Below, one piece after another: positions 10,871 through 20,010 of a stretch of 64,000 nt of DNA. The stretch's first letter is position 1; each line of letters starts with the position of its first letter. The notes beneath the pieces are model-generated. The model had not been told where the DNA came from. It saw only the letters and a program-made list of their open reading frames with translations, and searched no databases. The stretch is from Polyangiaceae bacterium (GTDB taxonomy: Bacteria; Myxococcota_A; Polyangia; Polyangiales; Polyangiaceae): positions 310,001-374,000 of the forward strand of contig JADJYE010000008.1 in assembly GCA_016719945.1 (NCBI GenBank). Reading direction: 5' to 3'. The position numbers were made by a program, and so were the translations under genes.

Positions 10871-12523
10871 TCACGGCGCGAGGCCGCCCACGAACGTGCG
10901 GACGACCCTCGGCTCGCCGTCCGTCAGGCCCTCGACCACGACGAGGTCGGCGCGCTTGCCCGGGGTCAGCGTGCCGGTCTCGTGGCCGACGTTGAGCACT
11001 TCGGCCGCGTCCCGCGTGTACATCGCCAGCGCTTCGTCCAGCGAGATTCGCTGCTCGGGATCCACGACGTCGCCACGAGCGTTCTTGCGCGCGATCGCTG
11101 CACGGATCCCGGCTAGCGGATCGAACGTGTGGACCGGATAGTCCGAGCTGCCCGCCAGGCGCACCCCCGCGTCACGCAAGCGCCGAAGCGGAAAGAACGG
11201 CAGGCCAGGGATCCGCGCGGCGCTGGCAGCCATGTGCATCTCGAGCATCGCTGGCTGCACCCCCGCTGCCACGCCGAGATCCGCCATGCGACGCGCGGCG
11301 CCCGGGTCGCTGAACGCCGCGTGCTCGAGCCGGGCGACGCCGCCGTCGTGTAGCCGCCGACCCGCGGCAGCGTAAGCGCGGAGCGCCACCTCGATGGCGG
11401 CGTTACCCAGCGCATGCGACGCGACCGCGAAGCCACGCTCCACAGCGAGGCGCACGATCCGCTCGCCCTCCTGCGGTTGGTAGAGCGCGATCCCCGAGCG
11501 CACGTCGAGCCCCCAGCGTGGCGCGATCGACAACGCTGTGCGGAGCGGGTCCAGGCTACGTTGCCGCGCGGTCAGGGCGAGGGTGCGGGCGAGCGCGACG
11601 AGCGACTGGCCCCAGGTGAGGCACATCGAGCAGCCGGGGGCCCCGTCGAAGACCAGCTTCACTGCGCCGATCCACAGGTTCGGGCCCGCCTCCTCGCCGG
11701 TGGGCTCGCCTTCGAGCGCGTCGACCGGCTCGGGGAGCCAGCCGCGGATCGAGACCGGGCACGCGTGGGTCGGAACGAGCACGTCACCCCGCGCAGCGAG
11801 GGCGCGGAACGTACCAAGCAGATCCCGCGGCACAGCGGTGTCGCAGAGCCGGGTGATGCCGGCCCTTGCCACCGCGCGGTAGTGCGCCGCCATGCGCACG
11901 AGGACACCGTGCTCGTCGACCCCCAGGCGGTCGGCCCGCGCGAGCTGTTCGACGGGCGCCATGCCCCGCTCGACGAGGAGCCCGTCCGGCACACCGCCAG
12001 GTCCGCGCGAGATGACCCCGCCGGACGGCTCCGGGGTGTGGCGGTCGACGCCAGCGAGCTCCAGCGCCTTCGAGTTGCCGAGCGCGCGATGGCAGGTGTG
12101 GTGCAGGAGGAAGAGGGGTCGATCGGGCACGGCCGCGTCCAGCTCCTGCCGCGTGGGCGGCCGGCGCTCGCGTAGCAGCGTCTCATCCCAATGCGTCCCG
12201 ACCAGCCAGCGATCCGCGCTGCTGCCCTCTCGCGCCTCGGCGAGCGCGGCCTGCAGCGACGCGATGTCGGTCACCTTCGGCGGCACCAGGCGCAGCGCAC
12301 CGTCATAGAGCGCCGAGATCGCGACGTGGTGGTGCGCGTCGATGAAGCCGGGCAAGACCGTGGCCTCGCCGACGTCGATGACCTCAGCTCCGGAGACGCG
12401 CGCCTCGAGCTCCGCCCTCGGCCCGACGGCCACGATGCGCCCAGCGTCGAACGCCACGGCTTCGGCGGTCGGACAGGCCGGATCGAGGGTGCGGATCTGG
12501 CCGACGAGCAGGGTGGCGCCCAT
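10871..12523 (-). CDS. YtcJ-like metal-dependent amidohydrolase
   Basis: 550 residues, the standard length for the amidohydrolase-3/YtcJ family. The small N-terminal beta-sandwich (GQIRTLDPACPTAEAVAFDAGRI) leads into VLPGFIDAHHHV, whose HxH is the metal site. Later metal-ligand candidates lie in SHALGNAAIEVALRAY and RLEHAAFS, and the terminal Asp is in LAGSSDYPVHTFDPL, followed by the usual C-terminal strand region LTPGKRADLVVVEGL. Family members hydrolyse C-N bonds of cyclic or acyclic amides; substrates are mostly unknown. No signal peptide is seen, so it is probably cytosolic. It sits directly upstream of the quinone oxidoreductase gene on the same strand. Confidence 0.87.
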   Translation of the reverse strand: MGATLLVGQIRTLDPACPTAEAVAFDAGRIVAVGPRAELEARVSGAEVIDVGEATVLPGFIDAHHHVAISALYDGALRLVPPKVTDIASLQAALAEAREGSSADRWLVGTHWDETLLRERRPPTRQELDAAVPDRPLFLLHHTCHRALGNSKALELAGVDRHTPEPSGGVISRGPGGVPDGLLVERGMAPVEQLARADRLGVDEHGVLVRMAAHYRAVARAGITRLCDTAVPRDLLGTFRALAARGDVLVPTHACPVSIRGWLPEPVDALEGEPTGEEAGPNLWIGAVKLVFDGAPGCSMCLTWGQSLVALARTLALTARQRSLDPLRTALSIAPRWGLDVRSGIALYQPQEGERIVRLAVERGFAVASHALGNAAIEVALRAYAAAGRRLHDGGVARLEHAAFSDPGAARRMADLGVAAGVQPAMLEMHMAASAARIPGLPFFPLRRLRDAGVRLAGSSDYPVHTFDPLAGIRAAIARKNARGDVVDPEQRISLDEALAMYTRDAAEVLNVGHETGTLTPGKRADLVVVEGLTDGEPRVVRTFVGGLAP

Positions 12524-12584
12524 GGTCAGGATGCTACCCCGCTCGCGTCAGCGTCGGTGCTTGCCTCAAGCCTCGGTCGCGGGC

Positions 12585-13610
12585 TCACTCTCCAAAGGGG
12601 CAGCTGAGCTCCGAGGGGAAGGCATACGCCTCGGCCGTCACGTCGAACGCGAGGGCGAGGGGCTCCTCGGCTACCGGGTCTCCGCCCTCGACGGTGACCG
12701 CGAGCGAGCCGACGAGGCGCCCCTGGGGAGTCTCTGTGACCTCGAAGGACTCGAGCGTCCCGAGCAACCCGTCGATGAACGTGTAGCCGCCGCTCAGCAC
12801 GGTCGAGATCCATGAGACCTGGATCAGCCCGTCGCTCTGCCCGTCGGCGCTGACGTAGAGATCGATACGCAGCTGCTCGATGCCCCCCGCCACGTCACGT
12901 TGCCCGATCAGCGTGACGTTGCGTCCGCCCGAAGCGTCAGCCTGGAAGATGCCATAGGCGCCGCTGTCGTCCAGGTCATACGTCGGCGTCTCACCCAGGA
13001 AGTCGAGCGCCATCGTCCCATCGCCCAGCCCGGACGGAGAGGAAGGGTAGTCATTCAGATTGCGCAGCACCGCCCACCGGCCGAGCACCCCGATCCATTG
13101 CTGCTGGCTCTCGGTCGTGACCTCGCACGCCTCGATCGCCGCGAAGGAGCCGTCGATCACGGTCGCGAGCTCGAAGCGCGAATCCGCCGCCTCGTGCTCG
13201 ATGCGCAGGCTCACGGGAGCCTCGAGCGCGGGCGCCTCCGGCGTCAGGTGGAAGAGCGGAGAGGCGAGCTCGCGCTCGAATGGCGGAGCGGGCGGAGCCG
13301 GGTCGATCGCGATCGAGAACGTGGTCGCCACGGAGACGGCAGCCGGGGGCACCGTGAGCGTTGCGCCGCAATGGCTGAGCTCGCCGCCCTCGGGACCGAT
13401 CTCTGCGCTTGCCGGCTGGTCGCAGGAGGGGGCCGCTCCCCCGTGGCCGCCCTGACCGCCTCCTCCACCGGCCCCGGTCGCGCCGCCGCCGAGCGGGGGA
13501 GAGGCGCCGCCGCCGCCGCCGCCCAAGGGCTCACCTTCGTCGGTGCACGCGATGAGGGCGACGAGTGACGAGACCAGCACGCCCTGGGCCGCAGACCTTA
13601 CGAAAAGCAT
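12585..13610 (-). CDS. Lipoprotein with Gly-rich spacer, beta-rich body
   Basis: 341 residues. The signal peptide ends in the lipobox LIAC, followed by a 35-residue spacer almost entirely of Gly, Pro and Ala. Residues about 65-110 (SAEIGPEGGELSHCGATLTVPPAAV) resemble a ZU5-like fold, in which IGPEGG and VPPGA-type signatures are typical. The remainder is beta-rich with acidic and aromatic residues and a late Cys (SELSCPFGE). Gly-rich spacers of this kind recur in neighbouring lipoproteins of this window and are typical of myxobacterial surface proteins. The enzymatic role, if any, is unknown. Confidence 0.72.
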   Translation of the reverse strand: MLFVRSAAQGVLVSSLVALIACTDEGEPLGGGGGGASPPLGGGATGAGGGGGQGGHGGAAPSCDQPASAEIGPEGGELSHCGATLTVPPAAVSVATTFSIAIDPAPPAPPFERELASPLFHLTPEAPALEAPVSLRIEHEAADSRFELATVIDGSFAAIEACEVTTESQQQWIGVLGRWAVLRNLNDYPSSPSGLGDGTMALDFLGETPTYDLDDSGAYGIFQADASGGRNVTLIGQRDVAGGIEQLRIDLYVSADGQSDGLIQVSWISTVLSGGYTFIDGLLGTLESFEVTETPQGRLVGSLAVTVEGGDPVAEEPLALAFDVTAEAYAFPSELSCPFGE

Positions 13611-13688
13611 GGCATCAAGCTACCACGCGGGTGCCTGGCCTTGTCGCCGGGCGTCGACAGCGATCTCGGTAGCGAGCCCCGACGCCGC

Positions 13689-15857
13689 TCACTCCACGAA
13701 GCTGAGCAGCGCCGCGAGCACCGCAGCGAGCTCGTCCTCGTCGACCAGCTCGAGGGGAAAGCCCACCAACACGGCCTGGCCGCCGACGCCGACCGCCGCA
13801 GGCTCGCCGGTCGCGTACTCGAGCACGGCCTCCCCGGCCCCCTCCGTCACGAAGGCATCGGGAAAGTCCTCCGGATACGGCGCGCTCGCGCCGGCATACC
13901 CGAACGACGGCAGGCCCGCGAGCGAGCCAACGCCCGAAACGAGATACGAGCCGGCGTCATCGGCGAGGAGCGCCGCGCCGAAGACGTCCGCGAGAAACTG
14001 AGCACCGTCCGGGCTCGGATCGAGCTCGAAGCCGATCTCGCTGCCGCTCACGACCAGCGAACCGCCGCCGGCGACGTACGCCTCGAGCCACGACTGCTCC
14101 GCAGCAGAGAGCGAGCGATCGGCCGTCGACTCGTCCCCCGTGAGCCACACTACATACGAATAGTCCGACAGGTCGACGGCGCCCTCTTCGACGGCCTCGT
14201 TCGACGCCGCGGCGCCAGCGTTCGCCGCCTCACCGACCCGCGCCGAGAAGTCGTGACGCAGACCCCCGTAGGAGCCGTCGAGGATGCGATCGAATCCATC
14301 GACCACCAGCACATCGGCGGCGCCGCCGAGGAAATACTCGTCCGACGGCATCTCGGTCGCGCCCGCGACGATGGGGACGACTCGCACGCGTCCGCTGCCC
14401 GCGAAGGCGAACGTCGCGACGTCCTCGTCGGGCCCGACCTCGGCGACCTGCTCGAAGGCTGCGCCGCCCGATGCGAGCTCGATGCGATAGCCGAGGAGGT
14501 CTTCTTCCTCGGGCGCGACCCAACGCACCTCCGCGCTCCCTCCCGAGGCGATCGCGGTCGAGAGCTCGACGCGAGGGCCGTGCCGGTGGTGGCGTGCGCC
14601 CCAGCGGAGCTGCTCGCCATAAGCGCCTTCCAGGCGGGTCGCCCCGTTGTGGCTGGTGTCCGCGAAGTAGATGAGTGGGTCCGCGGAGCGCAGCGTCGCT
14701 CGGCTCGCCTCGGTCGACACGACGAAGCCGTCGCTCTCGAGGTCGGACAGCGCCGAGAGGTTCACGTCCGCGGTTCCCCCGCCCACGGTGTAGTTGGAAC
14801 GAAGCAAACCACCGCCCTCCGCGAACGCCACATAGGCGGCGGAGTAGCCGTACATCGAGTCGAAGAGATCCACCTGCCGCACGGGCCACGACTGCACCTG
14901 GGGGTCGAGGTTCGTCGCGACCGCCAGGTAGCCACCCGAATGGGACGTGAGCGTGAGATCCCCAGGCGCCGGGAAGGAGGTCAGGCCCTCGCGGTAGAGC
15001 ACGACGAGGACCTGGCGCGCGAGCGCCTCGAGCCCGCCTGGATCCATCAGCTTACCGAAGTCTCCGCTCGCCGCCTCGACGGGCCCCTGGGGCACGACCA
15101 GCACGGCGTTGACGCCGCTCGCGCACAGGTGTCCCTCATAGCGGTGCGAGGCGAGCGTCGCGTCCAGCGTCGTGTTGTGACCGTGGAAGTGGACGACGAG
15201 ATCCTGGGTGCCGCGCTCGCGATAGCCCTCCGGCACGAAGAGGCGGACGCGATCGTCGGCGTAAGGCGCGCCTGGAGAAGGGAACGGCGCACGCGGCATC
15301 GACACCGTGGCGCCTGCGCCGCAAGAGACTGCGCCGACTCCGGTCACGGGCGCGAAGGACGCTGCGCCGAGGGCGGGGTCCCCGGCGACGGCGTAGACCG
15401 GGATCGCGAAGTCTCCTGCGGAGCTGGTGATCTCGAGCGTACCGTTGGCGATCGTCTCGGCGGCGGCGCCGGCGAAGGACACGACGATCGCCTCCGACGC
15501 TCCCCCCTCGAGCGCGCTCGGCGCGCTCACCAGCGACAAGAGCGGGCTGCCGGTGAGCGTGAGCTCGAGGTCCGAGATGGGCGCGAGGCCAGTGTTCGAG
15601 AGCAGCGCGCTGACCTCGCTGGCTCCGGCGCCCGCGAGCACGTAGGGGATCGCGATGACCTCCGGGACGACGAGCGAGGCCGCCGCTCCGCCGGCGCCGC
15701 CCGCGTCCCCGGCGCCGCCCACGCCGCTGCCACCGTGGCTGCTCGTCGAGCCGCCCGAGCCGCCCGCGTCAGCGGCGCCCGTCGCGCCGTCCAACTCGCC
15801 CTCACACGCGGCGAGCACGACGAGCAGCGACCAGCGACCGGCGAGCCGATGAGGCAT
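13689..15857 (-). CDS. Large lipoprotein with alpha/beta-hydrolase-like and Ig-like domains
   Basis: 722 residues. A signal peptide with lipobox VLAAC is followed by a Gly/Ser spacer of about 45 residues. Residues about 60-165 look like an Ig-like or choice-of-anchor beta-sandwich (GLAPISDLELTLTGSPLLS). From about residue 200 there is an esterase-like region with DLVVHFHGHNTTLDATL and LTSHSGGYLAVA, the latter matching a nucleophile elbow (SHSGG). A fibronectin-like segment follows (LLGYRIELASGGAAFEQV). The C-terminal 200 residues resemble a class I glutamine-amidotransferase-like Rossmann domain (VLVVDGFDRIL; GSLVVSGSEIGFEL). It probably acts on extracellular substrates at the cell surface. 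Domain calls are tentative except for the lipoprotein nature. Confidence 0.75.
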   Translation of the reverse strand: MPHRLAGRWSLLVVLAACEGELDGATGAADAGGSGGSTSSHGGSGVGGAGDAGGAGGAAASLVVPEVIAIPYVLAGAGASEVSALLSNTGLAPISDLELTLTGSPLLSLVSAPSALEGGASEAIVVSFAGAAAETIANGTLEITSSAGDFAIPVYAVAGDPALGAASFAPVTGVGAVSCGAGATVSMPRAPFPSPGAPYADDRVRLFVPEGYRERGTQDLVVHFHGHNTTLDATLASHRYEGHLCASGVNAVLVVPQGPVEAASGDFGKLMDPGGLEALARQVLVVLYREGLTSFPAPGDLTLTSHSGGYLAVATNLDPQVQSWPVRQVDLFDSMYGYSAAYVAFAEGGGLLRSNYTVGGGTADVNLSALSDLESDGFVVSTEASRATLRSADPLIYFADTSHNGATRLEGAYGEQLRWGARHHRHGPRVELSTAIASGGSAEVRWVAPEEEDLLGYRIELASGGAAFEQVAEVGPDEDVATFAFAGSGRVRVVPIVAGATEMPSDEYFLGGAADVLVVDGFDRILDGSYGGLRHDFSARVGEAANAGAAASNEAVEEGAVDLSDYSYVVWLTGDESTADRSLSAAEQSWLEAYVAGGGSLVVSGSEIGFELDPSPDGAQFLADVFGAALLADDAGSYLVSGVGSLAGLPSFGYAGASAPYPEDFPDAFVTEGAGEAVLEYATGEPAAVGVGGQAVLVGFPLELVDEDELAAVLAALLSFVE

Positions 15858-15910
15858 GGCAAGAATCTACCTCGCCCCCGCCTCGTCGCCCATCGCACCC
15901 GCGCGCGGGC

Positions 15911-17023
15911 TCAGAGCGCCCAGGCGACGCCGACGATCACCGCCGCGATCACGCCCACCGCGAGGACGAGCGCGAGACCCACGGCCCACGGGCGGTGGCG
16001 AGCGCCCTGCTCCAGCGGCCTGGCCGAGGCACCGGCTCGAGCGTCGGCTCCTCCACCGCCCTCGACCTGAACCGTGGCCTCCAGGGCCGCCGACGCAGCG
16101 GTCACCGCTGCGGGTCGCTCGGCGGAGGGCGAGAGGGACAGCCGCGGCTCGACCCCCGGGGTGAGGACCTCGACCAACGAGCGCACCAGGTCACTGACGT
16201 CCTGGAAGCGCTCGTCGAGCTTGCGCCGCGTCGCCCGCGCGAACCACGCGTCGAAGCCCTCCGGGACGGCGCCGACCGACGAGGGAACCGGCGGGGGGTC
16301 GGCGCAGATCTTGAGCACGAGGTCCCCCAGCGACTCGGCCTGGAAGGGTCGCTCCCCGAGCAGGCACTGATATGCGATGACCGCCATCGACCACCCGTCG
16401 GCCCAAGCGTCGATCGACTTCAAGCCGCGCGCCTACTCGGGGCTCATGTAGTGCGGCGTACCGATCATCGTCCCGGTGCTGGTGGAGACCTCACCGGGGA
16501 GCGACTCGTCCATCAGCTTCGCGACGCCGAAGTCCACCACCTTCACGGTCCAGGCGCCGGCGCCGCTGCCCGCGTCGTCCGCCTCGACCTCCGCGAGGAA
16601 CACGTTGTCGGGCTTCAGATCGCGGTGCACGATCCCTGACTTGTGGGCCCGCGCGATCGCCAGCCCCATCTCGGTGAAGATCCTCGCCACGACCTCGGGC
16701 TCGAGCTTCTTCTCCCGGGAGAGCCGGTCTCCGAGCGACTCTCCTCGAAGCAGCTCCATCACGATGTACGGGAAGCCGGACTCGATCCCGTGGTCGAGGA
16801 TCTGGACGACGTGTTTGCTGCGCAGCGAGGCCGCCGCGCGCGCCTCGCGAAGGAAACGAGCCTTGACCTCTTCCTTCTCGGCGAGCCGCGGGTCGAGCAG
16901 CTTGATGGCCACGGGCGTGTGGAGCGTCGCGTGCTCGCCGCGCCAGACCGAGCCCATGCCGCCCTTCCCGACCAGCGACAGCAGCCGATAGCGGCCGGCC
17001 ACGGTCTCGATCGGAGGGCTCAT
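15911..17023 (-). pseudogene. Ser/Thr protein kinase interrupted by an in-frame amber codon
   Basis: The N-terminal half from ATG 17023 is an excellent Hanks-type kinase: P-loop VGKGGMGSVWRG, Lys in AIKLL, catalytic HRDLKPDNV (Asp135) and DFG in VVDFGVAK. The activation-segment motif reads HYMSPE and then a TAG at 16433-16435, where the family has Gln (SPEQA). Reading through in the same frame gives ARGLKSIDAWADGWSMAVIAYQCLLGERPF, clear kinase sequence, and ends with a transmembrane helix (VGLALVLAVGVIAAVIVGVAW) at 15911. The next line also departs from the family DxRxDxWS (DAWADGWS), consistent with decay, although C-to-T sequencing errors could do the same. If translation stops, the product is a truncated 196-residue lobe. 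Divergent from the GntR regulator. Confidence 0.85.
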
Positions 17024-17090
17024 CGCCGGCAAAGATACGCCCGCCAGCGAGGGTTCGGGGTCCCTTGAAAAAACAATTGCTCAGACAGAG

Positions 17091-17108
17091 TTGTCAGACT
17101 AATTAGTC
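17091..17108 (+). promoter_or_regulatory. Candidate GntR/FadR operator
   Basis: TTGTCAGACTAATTAGTC lies just upstream of the regulator's ATG at 17113. Bases 17091-17101 (TTGTCAGACTA) match the FadR-subfamily consensus TNGTNNNACNA, and 17097-17108 is a perfect 12-bp palindrome GACTAATTAGTC. A second copy of TCAGAC begins at 17081. The AT-rich character stands out sharply from the GC-rich surroundings. Autoregulation is inferred from position. Confidence 0.55.
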
Positions 17109-17112
17109 CTAC

Positions 17113-17877
17113 ATGAGCTCGAAGGGTGAGGCGGAGCGGGTGTCGCGGGAGCTGCTCGCTCGCGTCGTCGGCGGCGCGTACCCGCCGGGCGTCCGCCTCC
17201 CCGCGGAGACAGAGCTCGCCACTCAGCTCGGCTGCGGCCGCAGCACGATCCGAGAGGCGCTGACGCGGCTGTCGTCGATGGGGGTCGTCGCCTCGCGCCG
17301 CGGCTCGGGGGCGCACGTCCTCGACTGGCGCAAGGAGGGTACGCCGGCGCTCTTGCCTCTGTATTTGATGCAGACGGCGGGCAGCGGCCAGGCCCGCCCC
17401 GTCATCGAGGAGCTGCTCGGCATGCGGCGCCTCCTCGCCCGAGAGGCCGTGCGGCTCGCCGTTCGCCACGCGAGCGAAGAGGCGCTCCACGACGTCCGCA
17501 AGATGTTCGAGGCCACCCTCGGCGTCGACGATCCCGTCGCGCACGTGGCCCTCGAGCTCGAGGTCTTCCGGGGCCTGGTGATCGCCAGCGCCATGTGGCC
17601 CGCTGTCTGGCTGGCCAACTCGTTCTGGGGGCCGGTGCGCGATCTGCACCAGGTCTTCGCGCCGGTCGCGGGTGGCCCTCCACCGGACTACGCCCAGGCG
17701 ATGAAGCGCGTGCTCGACCTGGTCGAGGCGCGCAAGGAGGCCGAGGCCATGCGCCACGTCGACCATTACCTCGAGCGCGTCGACCGCGGCCTCCTCGCCA
17801 AGCTCGACGGAGCCACCTCCCCCTCCGAACCGAAGAAGCGCGTTCGCCGCGCACCCACCTCAGCGAGGCGCCCATGA
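17113..17877 (+). CDS. GntR-family transcriptional regulator, FadR/FCD subfamily
   Basis: 254 residues. The N-terminal winged helix-turn-helix is typical of GntR: YPPGVRLPAETELATQLGC then GRSTIREALTRLSSMGVVASRRGSG. Residues about 85-230 form the all-helical FCD ligand domain, with the His/Asp/Arg-type positions seen in metal- and carboxylate-binding members (ELEVFRGLVIAS; AMRHVDHYLERV). A basic tail follows. Such proteins repress adjacent catabolic operons and release DNA on binding a carboxylate ligand. Its TGA overlaps the start of the next gene (ATGA), so it is the first gene of an operon with the subunit-3-like protein and GMC oxidoreductase. A candidate operator sits directly upstream. 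The inducer is unknown but probably relates to the oxidoreductase substrate. Confidence 0.9.
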   Translation: MSSKGEAERVSRELLARVVGGAYPPGVRLPAETELATQLGCGRSTIREALTRLSSMGVVASRRGSGAHVLDWRKEGTPALLPLYLMQTAGSGQARPVIEELLGMRRLLAREAVRLAVRHASEEALHDVRKMFEATLGVDDPVAHVALELEVFRGLVIASAMWPAVWLANSFWGPVRDLHQVFAPVAGGPPPDYAQAMKRVLDLVEARKEAEAMRHVDHYLERVDRGLLAKLDGATSPSEPKKRVRRAPTSARRP

Positions 17878-18383
17878 GCATCCCCCCCATCGTTTTGGCA
17901 GGCATCGCCGCGTCCGGCGCCGCGCTCGGGCGCGGCCTGTTCGCGGGCTACCCCGGGCAGCGCGTCGAAGGCGGCCTGCTCACCGGGAAGGAGCAGGCCA
18001 TCGTCTCCGCCTGCGCAGACACGTTCTTTCCGCCCGGCGGCCCCATCCCCCTCTCGGGGACGGACGCAGGCCTCGTCGAGTATTTCGAGCGCTACTTCGA
18101 ACGCCTCCCGGAGGCCCAGCGCGTCCTGGTGCGGCTGCTGCTGTTCTTCATCGAGCACGCGCCGTGGGTCTTCGGGCCGCGACGCAAACGGTTCAGCAGC
18201 CTCAAGCTCCCCGAGCGCCTCAAGGTCCTCGAGGCGATGGGCACGAGCCCCATCTACTTCCGCCGCATCGCCTTCTTGTCGATGCGCACCATGCTGACCA
18301 TGGGCTACCTCGCGAACCCAGCGGTCGCGCGGGCCATGCGCATGAAGCCGAACACCGCCCCCTTCGAATCGAGGGCCCAATGA
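17874..18383 (+). CDS. Gluconate 2-dehydrogenase subunit 3-like protein
   Basis: 169 residues starting at the ATG that overlaps the GntR stop by 4 bp. The N-terminus has a hydrophobic segment (IPPIVLAGIAASGAALGRGLFAGY). The stretch EQAIVSACADTFFPPGGPIPLSGTDAGLVEYFERYF is typical of the small subunit-3 family found beside GMC oxidoreductases, where it likely assists folding, export or cofactor loading of the large subunit. There is no twin-arginine motif. It overlaps the GMC gene by 4 bp (ATGA at 18380), strongly implying a stoichiometric partner. The family call is moderately secure from pattern and context. Confidence 0.75.
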   Translation: MSIPPIVLAGIAASGAALGRGLFAGYPGQRVEGGLLTGKEQAIVSACADTFFPPGGPIPLSGTDAGLVEYFERYFERLPEAQRVLVRLLLFFIEHAPWVFGPRRKRFSSLKLPERLKVLEAMGTSPIYFRRIAFLSMRTMLTMGYLANPAVARAMRMKPNTAPFESRAQ

Positions 18384-19963
18384 AGACTCTGCCGGTCAGC
18401 CAGCGAACCCAGCACGCCCCGCTCGACTTCGGCCCCGCGGGCCCCCACCAGGGCGTGAAGGTCCACGCCGACTACAAGGACGACCTGACGATCGACTGCG
18501 ACGTCCTCGTCGTGGGCAGCGGCCCCGGCGGCGCGGTCGTCGCGAAGGAGCTCGCGGAGGCCGGCCGAGACGTCGTCCTGCTGGAGGAGGGCCCCCCCGT
18601 CGGCCAGAAAGACTTCATCCTCGAGGCGGGGGAGGCGATGCAGCGCTACCTGCGAGAGGGCGGCACCCGGGCGAGCCGCGGGAGCATGTTCATCCCGACG
18701 ATGCAGGCGAACCTGCTCGGCGGCGGCTCGGTCGTCAACTCGGCCATCTGCGCGCGCGCGCCCGATTGGGTCTGGGACAAGTGGAGCGCGGTGACCGGCA
18801 TCGAGCTCGACGCCAGCGACCTCGCGCCCCATTTCAAACGCGTCGAGGAGTTCCTGTTCGTCGCGCCCACCCCCCAGGAGGTGCAGGGGCCGCGCAACCT
18901 GCGGTTCAAGCAAGGGTGTGACGCGCTCGGCATCTCCAGCGAGCCGACCTGGCGCAACGTGAAGGGCTGCAAGGGCTCGGGCGAGTGCTTCACGGGCTGC
19001 CGCAATGGCGCGAAGAAGTCGACCGACGTGAGCTACGTCCCCGCGGCGATCCGCGCCGGGGCGCGCGTCTACACCAGCGTGCGCGCCGAGCGCGTCATCG
19101 CCTCGGGGCGCCGTATCGTCGAGGTCCGCGGCCACGTCGTCGCCCCGTTCACGGGAGTCGAGTCCCACGCCGTGCGCGTCCTGCCGAAGACCGTCGTGCT
19201 CGCGGCGGGCTGCATGCAGACTCCCGTCATCCTCCAGAAGAGCGAGGTGATGACCGACAACGCCTGGGTCGGCAAGCGCCTGCTCTTCCACCCCGGCCTC
19301 GCCATCATGGCGGTGTACGCCGACCCCATCGACCCGTGGGAGGGCGCCACCCAGGGGTTCCACAGCCTCCATTACCTCAAGCAGGGCATCAAGCTCGAGG
19401 TCCTCTGGTCGCCCCCCGCCGTCCTCGCCGCGAGGCTGCCTGGGTTGGGCCACGACTACCAGCGGCACCTCACGCATTACGATCGCATGGCGCCCTTCGA
19501 CGTCATCATCGCGGCCGACCGCTCGTTCGGCGAGGTGAAGGCCAAGCGCAAGGGCTGGGACCCCGACATCTCGTTCGATTGGCACGCCGACGACGTGCGC
19601 CTCATCCAGCGCGGCCTCGGCATCCTGAGCGACATCTGCTGGGCCTCCGGCGCCGTCTCGATCCTCCCCGGGATCCATGGCATCCCCGAGCAGCTCGACA
19701 CGAAGGCAGACAGCGAGATCCTCCGTACGATGAGCCTCCGTGGCAGCGACACCATCACCGCCGCGAACCACGCCTTCGGCACCACGCGGATGTCGAAGAG
19801 CGCCGACAAGGGAGTGGTCGACGAGGACGGCCGCTGCCACGGGATGGACAACCTCTACATCGCCGACACCGGCATCTTCTCGTCGAGCCCAGCCGTGAAC
19901 CCCATGCTCACAGTGATGGCGCTCGCCGACCGCGTCGCGCAGCGCATCGCAGCGCGGGGGTAG
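18380..19963 (+). CDS. GMC-family FAD oxidoreductase
   Basis: 527 residues. The FAD dinucleotide motif VVGSGPGGAVVAKELAEAG begins near residue 44. Then come NLLGGGSVVNSAICARAP, the GMC signature area, and a Cys cluster CKGSGECFTGCRNGAKKS near residue 196 that resembles cysteine-rich inserts of cholesterol-oxidase-like and fatty-alcohol-oxidase-like GMC enzymes. The C-terminal ANHAFGTTRMSKSADKGVVDEDGRCHGMDNLYIADTGIF region ends in SSSPAVNPMLTVMALADRVA, the canonical His/Asn active-site end of GMC enzymes. The likely reaction is oxidation of an alcohol or sterol-like substrate to aldehyde or ketone, with electrons passed to a carrier. It is cotranscribed with a GntR regulator and a subunit-3-like protein. 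Substrate unknown; a long-chain alcohol is a reasonable guess. Confidence 0.88.
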   Translation: MKTLPVSQRTQHAPLDFGPAGPHQGVKVHADYKDDLTIDCDVLVVGSGPGGAVVAKELAEAGRDVVLLEEGPPVGQKDFILEAGEAMQRYLREGGTRASRGSMFIPTMQANLLGGGSVVNSAICARAPDWVWDKWSAVTGIELDASDLAPHFKRVEEFLFVAPTPQEVQGPRNLRFKQGCDALGISSEPTWRNVKGCKGSGECFTGCRNGAKKSTDVSYVPAAIRAGARVYTSVRAERVIASGRRIVEVRGHVVAPFTGVESHAVRVLPKTVVLAAGCMQTPVILQKSEVMTDNAWVGKRLLFHPGLAIMAVYADPIDPWEGATQGFHSLHYLKQGIKLEVLWSPPAVLAARLPGLGHDYQRHLTHYDRMAPFDVIIAADRSFGEVKAKRKGWDPDISFDWHADDVRLIQRGLGILSDICWASGAVSILPGIHGIPEQLDTKADSEILRTMSLRGSDTITAANHAFGTTRMSKSADKGVVDEDGRCHGMDNLYIADTGIFSSSPAVNPMLTVMALADRVAQRIAARG

Positions 19964-20010
19964 CCTCGAGCTGGTAGGCTCCTCGGCCCACCCGCGATAA
20001 GAGGTTTTCC

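Noticed and set aside
13641..16070. An 809-codon plus-strand frame opposite the esterase-like lipoprotein
   Set aside because: Composition is Arg/Glu-rich with no pattern, whereas the opposite strand has a signal peptide and conserved domains.
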